DNA of 23,193 nt from a virus. The translations under genes were made by a program, and so were the position numbers. Positions 1-5,245 of this stretch are shown here, piece after piece. Below the pieces are notes generated by a model that saw only the letters and a list, made by a program, of their open reading frames with translations, had not been told where the DNA came from and did not search any database. The stretch spans positions 1 to 23,193 of the IMG/VR virus record IMGVR_UViG_3300025669_001086; one strand, written 5' to 3'. Positions within the stretch are counted from its first letter, which is position 1. Each line of letters starts with the position of its first letter.

Positions 1-795
1 TTTTCTTGCTTCAGAATAAACCATAGGATCGCCTCTATAAAATGGTTTTGGTTTTTTCTTTTCAGGTAAAGATCCCTTATCGATATCTTCCCAACGTTTC
101 TGATTAAGATAAGTTGCAGGGTGTGGAATAAAATCTTTATCTCCGAGCCAGGCCTTAGTTTCTTTTTTGGTTTCAATATCTTCTAATATATCAGGTAATA
201 ATTTTTTACTAATCTTCTTGAATGATTTTAATGCTTTTCTTGGACCAACTTTTCTTGGATATAATGAATAAAAAGTATCAAAATCAGGGTATTTTTCTAA
301 TAATTCTTTAATAGATAAATTATCGTCTTTATTATCTATATTTTTATTAATATCTATATCTTTATCTATATTGTCTAAACTTTCTTTAGTGTCCGACTCA
401 ACTTCCTTTAGTGTGGCACTCAACTTTCTTGGGTGTGACACTAAACTTTCTTTAGTGTGGCTCAAGTTTCTTGAGTTTAGCTTTAATAAGATAACATTAT
501 CATACCAAAGTTGAGTAGTCCTCAAGTATCTTGTGTCAGGATCCTTTTCAATAAGTTCTTTTTTAATCAACCCTGAAATAATTGAATGAGCAGATTGTTC
601 TGAAACATCAATATAATTTCCAAGAGTTTTTTTAGAAGCATAACACCAACCTTGTAAATTACTTTTAGGATTATTTTGTAAATGATAAATACTATCTGTT
701 ATACAATACTCATTAAGAGATATTTTTAATGTTTTTTTTGCCTGATGAATAATTATTGTATATGTTAGTATTTCTTTTTGTTCGTTGTTTTTCAT
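1..795 (-). CDS. Phage replication initiator protein (O/DnaD-like), 3' end outside window
   Basis: The reading frame is open from an ATG at 795 to the left edge, giving at least 265 residues with no stop, so the C-terminus is missing. Residues about 50-95 (ASKKTLGNYIDVSEQSAHSI and the following lysine-rich stretch) read as a winged-helix DNA-binding domain. The linker at about 105-150 is charged and lies over the iterons. The C-terminal part has FYSLYPRKVGPRKALKSFKK and then IPHPATYLNQKRWED, the signature pair seen in many phage replication O and DnaD-like proteins that recruit host helicase. The gene follows promoter P1 and a leader with a terminator 25 bases before the start. The Shine-Dalgarno match is poor. 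The class (replication initiator) is fairly sure; the exact family is inferred from motifs alone. Confidence 0.8.
   Translation of the reverse strand, partial: MKNNEQKEILTYTIIIHQAKKTLKISLNEYCITDSIYHLQNNPKSNLQGWCYASKKTLGNYIDVSEQSAHSIISGLIKKELIEKDPDTRYLRTTQLWYDNVILLKLNSRNLSHTKESLVSHPRKLSATLKEVESDTKESLDNIDKDIDINKNIDNKDDNLSIKELLEKYPDFDTFYSLYPRKVGPRKALKSFKKISKKLLPDILEDIETKKETKAWLGDKDFIPHPATYLNQKRWEDIDKGSLPEKKKPKPFYRGDPMVYSEARK
299..481 (-). other. Predicted replication origin inside the initiator gene
   Basis: Five iterons (374-481) are followed, in gene sense, by about 75 bases of almost pure A/T (about 299-373, runs such as ATCTATATTTTTATTAATATC on the plus strand). Iterons followed by an AT-rich unwinding tract within the initiator coding region is the layout of the lambda origin in gene O. 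That origin activity resides here is inference; the repeats and the AT tract are directly visible. Confidence 0.7.
374..481 (-). repeat. Five tandem 22-bp iterons
   Basis: Units lie at 374-395, 396-417, 418-439, 440-461 and a shorter, more divergent 462-481. On the minus strand the core reads ACACTAAAGAAAGTTTAGT with a few substitutions. A degenerate sixth copy may lie at 519-540. The unit is 22 bp, not a multiple of three, so consecutive copies are read in different codon frames (HTKESL, SHPRKL, ATLKEV, DTKESL) yet keep their DNA sequence. Selection is therefore on DNA rather than on a protein repeat, as expected for initiator binding sites. Confidence 0.85.
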
Positions 796-810
796 AGTTT
801 TTTAATAATG

Positions 811-865
811 AATAAAAAGACCCCGGCTACTACAATGAGATAAAAACATACCTCTTAGCCGGGGT
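811..865 (-). terminator. Intrinsic terminator in the leader of the replication gene
   Basis: A 10-bp GC-rich stem (820-829 with 856-865, ACCCCGGCTA / TAGCCGGGGT) encloses a 26-nt loop and is followed on the minus strand by TCTTTTTATT. It lies downstream of promoter P1 and only 25 bases before the initiator start codon, so transcripts of the initiator gene, whether from P1 or P2, must read through it. It may also end the upstream recombination operon. Confidence 0.75.
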
Positions 866-917
866 TTCTCTATCAATTATATTCAAATGTTGGTATGTTT
901 TTTTAATCATTGTAGTA
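828..917 (-). promoter_or_regulatory. Long inverted repeat in leader, possible antiterminator
   Basis: Arm 892-917 and arm 828-852 are inverted copies of each other: 11 paired bases (GGTATGTTTTT), a 3-4 base mismatch, and 11 more (TCATTGTAGTA). In RNA this would form a 22-bp interrupted stem with a 39-nt loop. The loop contains the 5' arm of the terminator stem (856-865), so this stem and the terminator stem cross and should compete. The arms could instead be paired protein sites in DNA. Confidence 0.55.
830..910 (-). CDS. Possible 26-residue leader peptide
   Basis: An ATG at 910, about 14 nt after the predicted P1 start site, opens a 26-codon frame (beginning MIKKTYQHLN, ending KRYVFISL) that stops at TAG TAG (827-832), directly at the 3' arm of the terminator. 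It spans the terminator's 5' arm, so a translating ribosome would keep the terminator from folding. There is no Shine-Dalgarno sequence and the frame is short, so chance is a real possibility. It is listed because its placement is what a translation-coupled attenuator would need. Confidence 0.25.
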   Translation of the reverse strand: MIKKTYQHLNIIDRETPAKRYVFISL

Positions 918-926
918 AATTACTAC
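912..926. promoter_or_regulatory. 15-bp palindrome overlapping P1 start site, likely operator
   Basis: GTAGTAAATTACTAC is a perfect inverted repeat around its central base. It begins a few bases after the -10 of P1 and covers the expected transcription start (about 924), a typical place for repressor binding. A candidate binder is the small HTH-like protein encoded at 4563-4736, but nothing in the sequence proves the pairing. Confidence 0.5.
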
Positions 927-930
927 TCTT

Positions 931-959
931 ATTTTAACTTTTTCTAATAACGCTGTCAA
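931..959 (-). promoter_or_regulatory. Promoter P1 for the replication gene
   Basis: On the minus strand TTGACA (954-959), a 17-bp spacer and TAAAAT (931-936) give a near-consensus sigma-70 promoter pointing at the initiator. The predicted start is near 924. A perfect DnaA box lies exactly 7 bp upstream. Confidence 0.8.
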
Positions 960-966
960 ACGCTAC

Positions 967-975
967 TTATCCACA
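967..975 (+). promoter_or_regulatory. DnaA box upstream of P1
   Basis: TTATCCACA is the perfect consensus DnaA box. It sits 7 bp from the -35 of P1 and just past the stop of the 977-1420 gene. The same box at the same distance is found at P2. Confidence 0.75.
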
Positions 976-976
976 G

Positions 977-1420
977 TTATTTTTTTCTTGCGCTTTTAAT
1001 TTCTTTCTGATATTCAATCCAAAGATCCTCTGGGTGTGGTAAAATTATATTCAATACAGAGATTGAAAATCTTTCAACCTTGCCCATATATTCAGAAAAC
1101 TCTATCGTATCTAAAATTGACGTGCTTTTAACATAAGGATTTGGTCCTGATCTATCCATTAAAAACATATAGGCGAACTTAGCGTGAACTTTACTTATGT
1201 CGTCCTCTCCAGTTTCTTTAGCAATTAAATCTACCCATAACCAGTAAAGTCGATTTGAGGCCGGAGTTCTTTTATTAGTCCATTTTTGAATACCAATCTC
1301 AACTTCTTTATCTTTTAACTCTAATAAGTTTTGTTGCCAAAGTTTAGGATTATTAAATACAGGATAAAGATTAAGCCCTCTCTTTTTAATTGTAGCTTTC
1401 CAACGTTTTATTATTTTCAT
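977..1420 (-). CDS. Hypothetical early phage protein, possibly NinB/recombination-mediator-like
   Basis: 147 residues. The N-terminus is basic (MKIIKRWKATIKKRG). The centre has RTPASNRLYWLWVDLIAKET, and the end has LPHPEDLW. The pattern of a basic residue, N-x-x-x-W and a helix, followed by a C-terminal proline-containing LPxP motif, is reminiscent of phage NinB/YbcN-type recombination mediators. Its place at the end of an ERF and nuclease operon agrees with that. The similarity is weak and is my inference; a plain hypothetical protein is equally defensible. It starts at the ATG after a 24-base gap from the previous gene and ends just before the DnaA box of P1. Confidence 0.6.
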   Translation of the reverse strand: MKIIKRWKATIKKRGLNLYPVFNNPKLWQQNLLELKDKEVEIGIQKWTNKRTPASNRLYWLWVDLIAKETGEDDISKVHAKFAYMFLMDRSGPNPYVKSTSILDTIEFSEYMGKVERFSISVLNIILPHPEDLWIEYQKEIKSARKK

Positions 1421-1444
1421 CTTTTTATCTTATTGTTAATTTAT

Positions 1445-1651
1445 TTAACTTCTTATTTCATTATAATCCCAAGGACTATCATTAAAAACACTATCATCTT
1501 CTAATTTTTCAATCATTTTATCCTTATCTTCATTATCTTTATGAATTTCGTGTAGTTTACCGCTTTCTCCATTATTCTTTTTTAATTCTGATGAGAATAT
1601 AATTCCCCTATCCCTTTGATCTGTTGTTAAATACTTTTGTCTTTTATTCAT
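1445..1651 (-). CDS. Small hydrophilic hypothetical protein
   Basis: 68 residues, rich in Lys, Asp and Glu (for example HKDNEDKDKMIEKLEDDS), with no membrane segment and no motif I recognise. Its ATG overlaps the stop of the upstream gene by 4 bases, a translational-coupling arrangement that supports it being real. It sits in the recombination operon; the function is unknown. Confidence 0.6.
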   Translation of the reverse strand: MNKRQKYLTTDQRDRGIIFSSELKKNNGESGKLHEIHKDNEDKDKMIEKLEDDSVFNDSPWDYNEIRS

Positions 1652-1872
1652 AATTTTTTATTATACTCATTGCTTATAGAGTCCTTGTCTAAAGTTGGTA
1701 AAGTTTTAAGCGTCATATCCTCCCATAATTCCTTAGCTAATTCAATTATCTCGTTCTTGCTTAATAATGGATCTAATCCACCATATTCTTCTCCTGTCAT
1801 TTTTTCTGCGTGTTCAACTAATTCAGGCCAATTCTCTTTTAGAAAATCGTTAAAGTTATCGCACGTTTTCAT
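1648..1872 (-). CDS. Small acidic hypothetical protein
   Basis: 74 residues, mostly helical by composition (NDFLKENWPELVEHAEK; KNEIIELAKELWEDM). It overlaps its neighbours by 4 bases at both ends, so it is tightly coupled to the nuclease upstream and to the 68-residue protein downstream. No family is recognised. A small accessory partner of the recombination proteins is possible but unproven. Confidence 0.65.
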   Translation of the reverse strand: MKTCDNFNDFLKENWPELVEHAEKMTGEEYGGLDPLLSKNEIIELAKELWEDMTLKTLPTLDKDSISNEYNKKL

Positions 1873-2495
1873 TTTTTTATCTTAAAGATACGTCCTAATT
1901 CACAAATATCATTCCAAGCATTTGAAATCCTTTTTGAGAATAAAGTTATATCTTTAATTGTTCTTTTAGTTTCAAACATTTTTATTTTACCGGTTAAGAA
2001 AATACTCCCGTCTTGTCTTTCAGCAGTTTCAAGCCAATGAAGAAATATCTTTTTAGGCAAACAACCATACTTGATCCAAACCATTAAAGCATAGAAAGTT
2101 AGTTGCCCGGATTTGTCAGCCGTTGATTGAATATAATTCTTTCCGGTTTTATATTCCCCTATTGTTTTGGTCCGGGTATCCCACCCGTCCAGTTTTCCAA
2201 ATAAAGGAATGTTTTGATTAGGTAATGATACTCTAATCTCAAACTCTCTTTTAGGATATTGAGGAGCAAATAATAATATACTTTCAATAACAGGATCACG
2301 TTGCTCATCATATCCTAATTCAAGACCCTTTGCTATCCTTGATCCAAATCTCATATACTTATTGTCAAAGCCGTCTTTCCCCTCTATGTAATGCCAATAA
2401 TACATAGAGGGATTGGTTTCAATAAGATTAAGTTGAGTCCAAGAGATATAATCGCGTGGACTATTATTTTTTATTGATTTCATTGACTTTATCAT
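1869..2495 (-). CDS. PD-(D/E)XK exonuclease of the RecB/Cas4-like phage type
   Basis: 208 residues. The N-terminal YISWTQLNLIETNPSMYYWH (residues 16-35) matches the helix seen in RecB/Cas4-like nucleases. The catalytic core is visible: Asp in GKLDGWD (residues 100-106), then Glu114 and Lys116 in GEYKTGK, then QLTFYA (131-136), the helix that follows the ExK strand in this fold. The expected role is resection of double-stranded ends to make single strands for the ERF protein encoded just upstream. The start ATG at 2495 overlaps the ERF stop by 32 bases; a second ATG at 2483 is possible. No iron-sulphur cysteine set is seen, so a plain exonuclease fits better than a true Cas4. Confidence 0.8.
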   Translation of the reverse strand: MIKSMKSIKNNSPRDYISWTQLNLIETNPSMYYWHYIEGKDGFDNKYMRFGSRIAKGLELGYDEQRDPVIESILLFAPQYPKREFEIRVSLPNQNIPLFGKLDGWDTRTKTIGEYKTGKNYIQSTADKSGQLTFYALMVWIKYGCLPKKIFLHWLETAERQDGSIFLTGKIKMFETKRTIKDITLFSKRISNAWNDICELGRIFKIKK

Positions 2496-3276
2496 TAGTT
2501 AATTTCTTAACTTTGGCTTTGAAAGTTTTACTAAACTTAGACGAGCTTTGAGTTTGCTCATCAATGTTGATTAACTGACTGTCATTTACTGACTCTTTAA
2601 TGGCCTGGAGTATCATATCCATAGTTTCTTTTAGAGTAGGAGTTTTAGCTTTAGGAGGAATAACTGGAGTAGGAGTTGGCGCAGGTTTATTTGTGGTTTG
2701 AGTTGAGATAGCGTCATCATCAGTATCTCCTGTTACTATACCGAAAGCGTCGCAGAAAGCATATCTTTTAGCGAAAGTTAAAGCTGAAGCAGTTACTTGA
2801 GAATTAGACATAATATCTGTTTTATTTCCTAATGGAACTTCCATATCACTAAACTCTGAATGTCCTAATCTATGCTTAACAATACAAATTGCTTTAACTC
2901 CTTTATCTTTAGTTTCAGTTTTGATCTGATAACTAAATCCATTTTTACTAATAAAAGGCCTGGTTTGAATAACAATAGAGTCAATCGGAGCATAAGAATA
3001 TAGTAGTTGGTTGTTCTTATTCTTAACTTGCTTTGACTTTTTAATGATTGGCATTTCACTTTGAAGATTAGACATTGCTTCGTCAAACGCTTCCTTAGCT
3101 TGACTTGCTTTAACTCTCTCAGCTAAGGCAACCATTCTCTCAATGGTTTCAATAGAAGATCCTTGATCGATTGCTCGAGCAATAAGATCTTCAGGAGTTG
3201 AGGGAATAACTGCTATTGATTTACTTGTTGATTTTTTAGGTGCAACAACAACCTCTACTTTTTGTTTTGTAGGCAT
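2464..3276 (-). CDS. erf: ERF-family single-strand annealing protein
   Basis: 270 residues from the ATG at 3276. The core (about 45-192) carries the hallmarks of the Erf family: YSYAPIDSIVIQTRPFISKN, the beta-strand run FSYQIKT, then SNSQVTASALTFAKRYAFCD and FGIVTGDTDDDA. The tail is Pro/Thr-rich and then Lys-rich. Erf proteins form rings that anneal complementary single strands, aiding phage recombination and genome circularisation. A longer TTG-started frame reaches 3312, inside the upstream gene. I chose the ATG because it follows the upstream TAA directly. The nuclease downstream and the coiled-coil protein upstream complete a typical recombination cassette. Confidence 0.9.
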   Translation of the reverse strand: MPTKQKVEVVVAPKKSTSKSIAVIPSTPEDLIARAIDQGSSIETIERMVALAERVKASQAKEAFDEAMSNLQSEMPIIKKSKQVKNKNNQLLYSYAPIDSIVIQTRPFISKNGFSYQIKTETKDKGVKAICIVKHRLGHSEFSDMEVPLGNKTDIMSNSQVTASALTFAKRYAFCDAFGIVTGDTDDDAISTQTTNKPAPTPTPVIPPKAKTPTLKETMDMILQAIKESVNDSQLINIDEQTQSSSKFSKTFKAKVKKLTNDKVNEINKK

Positions 3277-3277
3277 A

Positions 3278-3865
3278 TTATTTTTGATAACTTGATACTT
3301 CTCTTTCCTCAACGACCTTTACGCCAGGGATAATAAACCCGGCAAGAGCAGATCTTCTTATCTTGACCATATCAAGTATAAGAAAATCACGTGGAACATC
3401 AAACTCATTTTCGATAACAACTTTCTTAACCATTCTAAATTGGATCGATCCATTATCTGCTTCAATCTTATTGGCCGGAGTAATCTTATCTAATTTTTCA
3501 GCGCCTTTTTCAATATCCATTTTTCCACTTTCAATTTTTTCTGTAATTTCAACTTCTTTCTCTCTTGCTTTTTCAGCTTGTTGATTTCCGAAGATAGTCA
3601 TTTTCTTTTTAACAATTCTTTCGGCTTCGGACCAATCTGACTCTAATGGCCTAAAAAGATCCATAGCATTATTTTTTGCCTCATTAAGAGGTTTAATAAT
3701 ACTATCTCTTTTTTCTTTGATCTCTCTACCAACAGATTTAATTTTGCCTAAAATATCTGTGGCTTCAACTAATCCCGGAGCGCTATTTATTTTTAACGAT
3801 CCTGCTGATTTTATTATTGATGATACTTGCTTTTTAATTGGAGCAAGATTTAATTCGTTTTTCAT
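3278..3865 (-). CDS. Coiled-coil protein associated with ERF (DUF1351-like)
   Basis: 195 residues. The first two thirds are helical and strongly charged (REIKEKRDSIIKPLNEAKNN; KMTIFGNQQAEKAREKEVEI). The final third is beta-like and ends IPGVKVVEEREV. This layout, directly before an ERF or RecT gene, matches the DUF1351-type proteins common in phage recombination cassettes; their biochemical role is not settled. The ATG at 3865 has no good Shine-Dalgarno sequence. The upstream 88 bases contain a plus-strand promoter and the start of a predicted antisense small RNA, so expression of this gene could be affected by it. Confidence 0.65.
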   Translation of the reverse strand: MKNELNLAPIKKQVSSIIKSAGSLKINSAPGLVEATDILGKIKSVGREIKEKRDSIIKPLNEAKNNAMDLFRPLESDWSEAERIVKKKMTIFGNQQAEKAREKEVEITEKIESGKMDIEKGAEKLDKITPANKIEADNGSIQFRMVKKVVIENEFDVPRDFLILDMVKIRRSALAGFIIPGVKVVEEREVSSYQK

Positions 3866-3872
3866 TTAACTA

Positions 3873-3901
3873 TTGACACGACTCGCAAGATTTCTTATAA
3901 T
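3873..3901 (+). promoter_or_regulatory. Consensus sigma-70 promoter on the plus strand
   Basis: TTGACA (873-878), a 17-bp spacer and TATAAT (896-901) match the consensus at all twelve positions. It is the strongest promoter in the window and points against nearly every gene. Transcription would start near 3908. Confidence 0.8.
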
Positions 3902-3907
3902 GAGAAT

Positions 3908-3987
3908 GTTCGCATTTTTCATATAAAAAACTAATACTTCGCCGTGTTATATTTTATTCCCAGATATTATTTTCTGGGATTTTTTTT
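3908..3987 (+). ncRNA. Predicted ~80-nt small RNA, antisense to the early operon
   Basis: A consensus promoter ends at 3901 and a clean intrinsic terminator follows at 3958-3987, with no credible plus-strand ORF between (the ATG frames stop after a few codons and lack a ribosome site). The RNA would overlap the 3' end of the HNH gene by about 34 nt, and its first part is complementary to the leader of the 3865 gene. It contains CAUUUUUCAU, and so UUUUUCAU, which complements the first eight bases (AUGAAAAA) of at least three phage genes (3865, 795, 5244). In AT-rich DNA that last match may be chance. Confidence 0.65.
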
Positions 3988-4406
3988 AATTTGATTAGTG
4001 CTATTCTACCCATTCTATCTAAAATTGTTCTTTTTTTTACTTTCTCGATTTTAGCTATATCTTCTAATGTCATACTCTTTCCAAGTTTCTCAAAATATTT
4101 TTTATTTCTGTCGCTCAAAATTACAATTCTTTTATGGATACAATCATTTGAGAATAATTGTAGATTTTCAATTCTATTATCATTCTTAATTTCATTGATA
4201 TGATGAACAACTTCTTCTGATTTTAGATATCTCCCAAGATGTTTTTCCATTACTAATCTATGTTCTAAAACACTCTTATTTTTATTAGCAAAAGGGTGAT
4301 TTGGTTTTCTAATAAGAATATATCCCTTTGCTGTTTCTCTAATTCCTCCTTTCCATAATGGGTGATTTTTACCTTTATTTAATTTGTGTCCTTTTTTATA
4401 TGGCAT
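3954..4406 (-). CDS. HNH homing endonuclease
   Basis: 150 residues. The N-terminal GKNHPLWKGG is a NUMOD3-type motif. The HNH core is complete: EHRLVMEKHLGRYL (His49), then EEVVHHINEIKNDNRIENLQL with His68-His69, Asn71 and the downstream Asn residues. The C-terminus (about 112-131, MTLEDIAKIEKVKKRTILD) is a helix-turn-helix for target DNA recognition. Such genes are selfish elements that cut alleles lacking them. It lies 10 bases after the small membrane-protein gene as a free-standing insertion; no split host gene or intron ends are apparent on either side. Its 3' end doubles as the terminator of the predicted plus-strand small RNA. Confidence 0.9.
   Translation of the reverse strand: MPYKKGHKLNKGKNHPLWKGGIRETAKGYILIRKPNHPFANKNKSVLEHRLVMEKHLGRYLKSEEVVHHINEIKNDNRIENLQLFSNDCIHKRIVILSDRNKKYFEKLGKSMTLEDIAKIEKVKKRTILDRMGRIALIKLKKIPENNIWE
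3958..3987 (+). terminator. Intrinsic terminator, plus strand
   Basis: A 7-bp stem TCCCAGA / TCTGGGA (958-964 with 973-979), an 8-nt loop and eight T residues. The T-run is only on the plus-strand side, so it does not serve the minus-strand genes. It also encodes the last residues of the HNH protein in the opposite direction. Confidence 0.75.
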
Positions 4407-4416
4407 AATTAGTTTT

Positions 4417-4566
4417 TTATTTTTGACACAACTCTTTCATCATTTCTGTTTGATGAGGTAACGTTTCCCAATAAGCACATTTGTTATCCCAACTTTTTTC
4501 CCAACATAGAAACATAATAGTTGAAAGAAAGATTGAGATACCGGCTATCGCTAAGATTGTTTTCAT
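4417..4566 (-). CDS. Small membrane protein, 49 residues
   Basis: The ATG at 4566 has an excellent Shine-Dalgarno sequence (AAAGGAG, 6 bases upstream) and overlaps the stop of the previous small gene by 4 bases. One hydrophobic segment spans residues 3-21 (TILAIAGISIFLSTIMFLC). A short tail follows with Trp and Cys (WEKSWDNKCAYWETLPHQ). The N-in/C-out single span and the cysteines suggest an inner-membrane protein exposed to the periplasm or cell surface. Early expression next to a regulator would suit superinfection exclusion or membrane takeover, but no family is recognised. Confidence 0.7.
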   Translation of the reverse strand: MKTILAIAGISIFLSTIMFLCWEKSWDNKCAYWETLPHQTEMMKELCQK

Positions 4567-4736
4567 TTTGACTCCTTTCTTTTAATTATCTGATAGAAGT
4601 TTGATAATGATGTTTTGAAGATTTGAGCTAAACATAACATCGAGATATCATTCTTATATTTATTCCAGGTATCTAAGTAGATTTCTGATCTAACTCTTTT
4701 TTGATACTTGGTTAATTTTTCTTTTATTTTAGTCAT
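4563..4736 (-). CDS. Small HTH-like protein, first gene of the early operon
   Basis: 57 residues, basic. Residues 31-52 (ISMLCLAQIFKTSLSNFYQI) read as a helix-turn-helix. The protein is short like Cro-type regulators, though no family match can be claimed. The start at 4736 has AAGGA 8 bases upstream, and its stop overlaps the next ATG. It is the first gene after promoter P2, whose start site carries 11-bp direct repeats, so autoregulation is an obvious possibility. It may also bind the palindrome at P1. Confidence 0.65.
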   Translation of the reverse strand: MTKIKEKLTKYQKRVRSEIYLDTWNKYKNDISMLCLAQIFKTSLSNFYQIIKRKESK

Positions 4737-4770
4737 TTGTTAATTCCTTATTTATTTATTATCGACCTTT

Positions 4771-4792
4771 ACTATGCTTTAACTATACTTTA
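4771..4792. promoter_or_regulatory. 11-bp direct repeats at the P2 start site, possible operator
   Basis: Two adjacent copies, ACTATGCTTTA and ACTATACTTTA, differ by one base and abut the -10 of P2, with a further partial copy on each side. The spacing is one helical turn, which would place bound proteins on the same DNA face. Confidence 0.45.
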
Positions 4793-4821
4793 ATTTTAAG
4801 CTATTATTGAATACGTGTCAA
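4793..4821 (-). promoter_or_regulatory. Promoter P2 for the early operon
   Basis: TTGACA (816-821), a 17-bp spacer and TAAAAT (793-798) on the minus strand. The hexamers and spacer length are identical to P1. The predicted start is near 4786, about 50 bases before the small HTH-like gene. Confidence 0.8.
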
Positions 4822-4828
4822 GTGTTTT

Positions 4829-4837
4829 TTATCCACA
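4829..4837 (+). promoter_or_regulatory. DnaA box upstream of P2
   Basis: TTATCCACA, perfect consensus, exactly 7 bp upstream of the -35, as at P1. The bases from 4838 to 4950 contain no supported gene, only AT-rich DNA. Confidence 0.75.
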
Positions 4838-4950
4838 ATTAGAAAAAAGGCCTGAAATGGTATAAATGGCTCAACTAAGCCGAAAAACATAGCCCTTAAT
4901 TTGACTTTAGAGCGTCTGAATAAAAAAAGTAGTAGTATAGGTTAGCTTAA

Positions 4951-4990
4951 TAAAATAAAAACAGCCCACGTTTTCAAATGAGCCGTCTTT
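4951..4990 (-). terminator. Intrinsic terminator of the lysis/late operon
   Basis: On the minus strand, AAAGACGGCTCA pairs with TGGGCTGTTTTT through 12 base pairs, some of them G-U, across a 10-nt loop, followed by ATTTTATT. It begins 18 bases after the holin stop codon and separates late from early transcription. Confidence 0.75.
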
Positions 4991-5007
4991 ATCCAAGTAT
5001 GGTAATT

Positions 5008-5244
5008 TTATTTTGCGCTTCCAGTTCCCCTTAACTTATAATATAATCTTGATCCAACAATAGCTTCTCCAGTTCCGTATCTAATAACTATATCATATAC
5101 ACCCCAGATAGAAGTTATCAATCCTGGCAAAAAATCAACAAAAGTCAATTCTCCTGATAAAACTAAAGCTAATGATGTTAAAATACCTGCTACCAATTTT
5201 ATGATAGCACTCCAAATTGCTTTGCTATTATACCATTTTTTCAT
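5008..5244 (-). CDS. Holin-like membrane protein
   Basis: 78 residues from the ATG at 5244. An AAGGA site sits 11 bases before this ATG, which directly follows the upstream stop; a longer frame to 5295 would overlap the peptidase by 50 bases and is less likely. The opening MKKWYNSKAIWSAIIKLVAG resembles many phage holin-type proteins. Two hydrophobic spans are visible (about 10-30 and 35-58, with a possible extra turn), and the C-terminus is basic (RLYYKLRG). The expected role is to permeabilise the inner membrane for release of the peptidase encoded upstream. The next element is a strong terminator. Confidence 0.65.
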   Translation of the reverse strand: MKKWYNSKAIWSAIIKLVAGILTSLALVLSGELTFVDFLPGLITSIWGVYDIVIRYGTGEAIVGSRLYYKLRGTGSAK

Positions 5245-5245
5245 A

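Noticed and set aside
3867-3922. An 18-residue minus-strand frame ending at the ATG of the 3865 gene
   Set aside because: Stop-start overlap is present, but it is very short and has no Shine-Dalgarno sequence; the region is better explained by the plus-strand promoter and small RNA.
3954-4406. HNH gene as part of a group I or II intron
   Set aside because: The neighbours are complete separate genes, with no split coding sequence to rejoin; it looks free-standing.
4423-4428. A plus-strand TTGACA suggesting another promoter
   Set aside because: No acceptable -10 lies 15-19 bases downstream.
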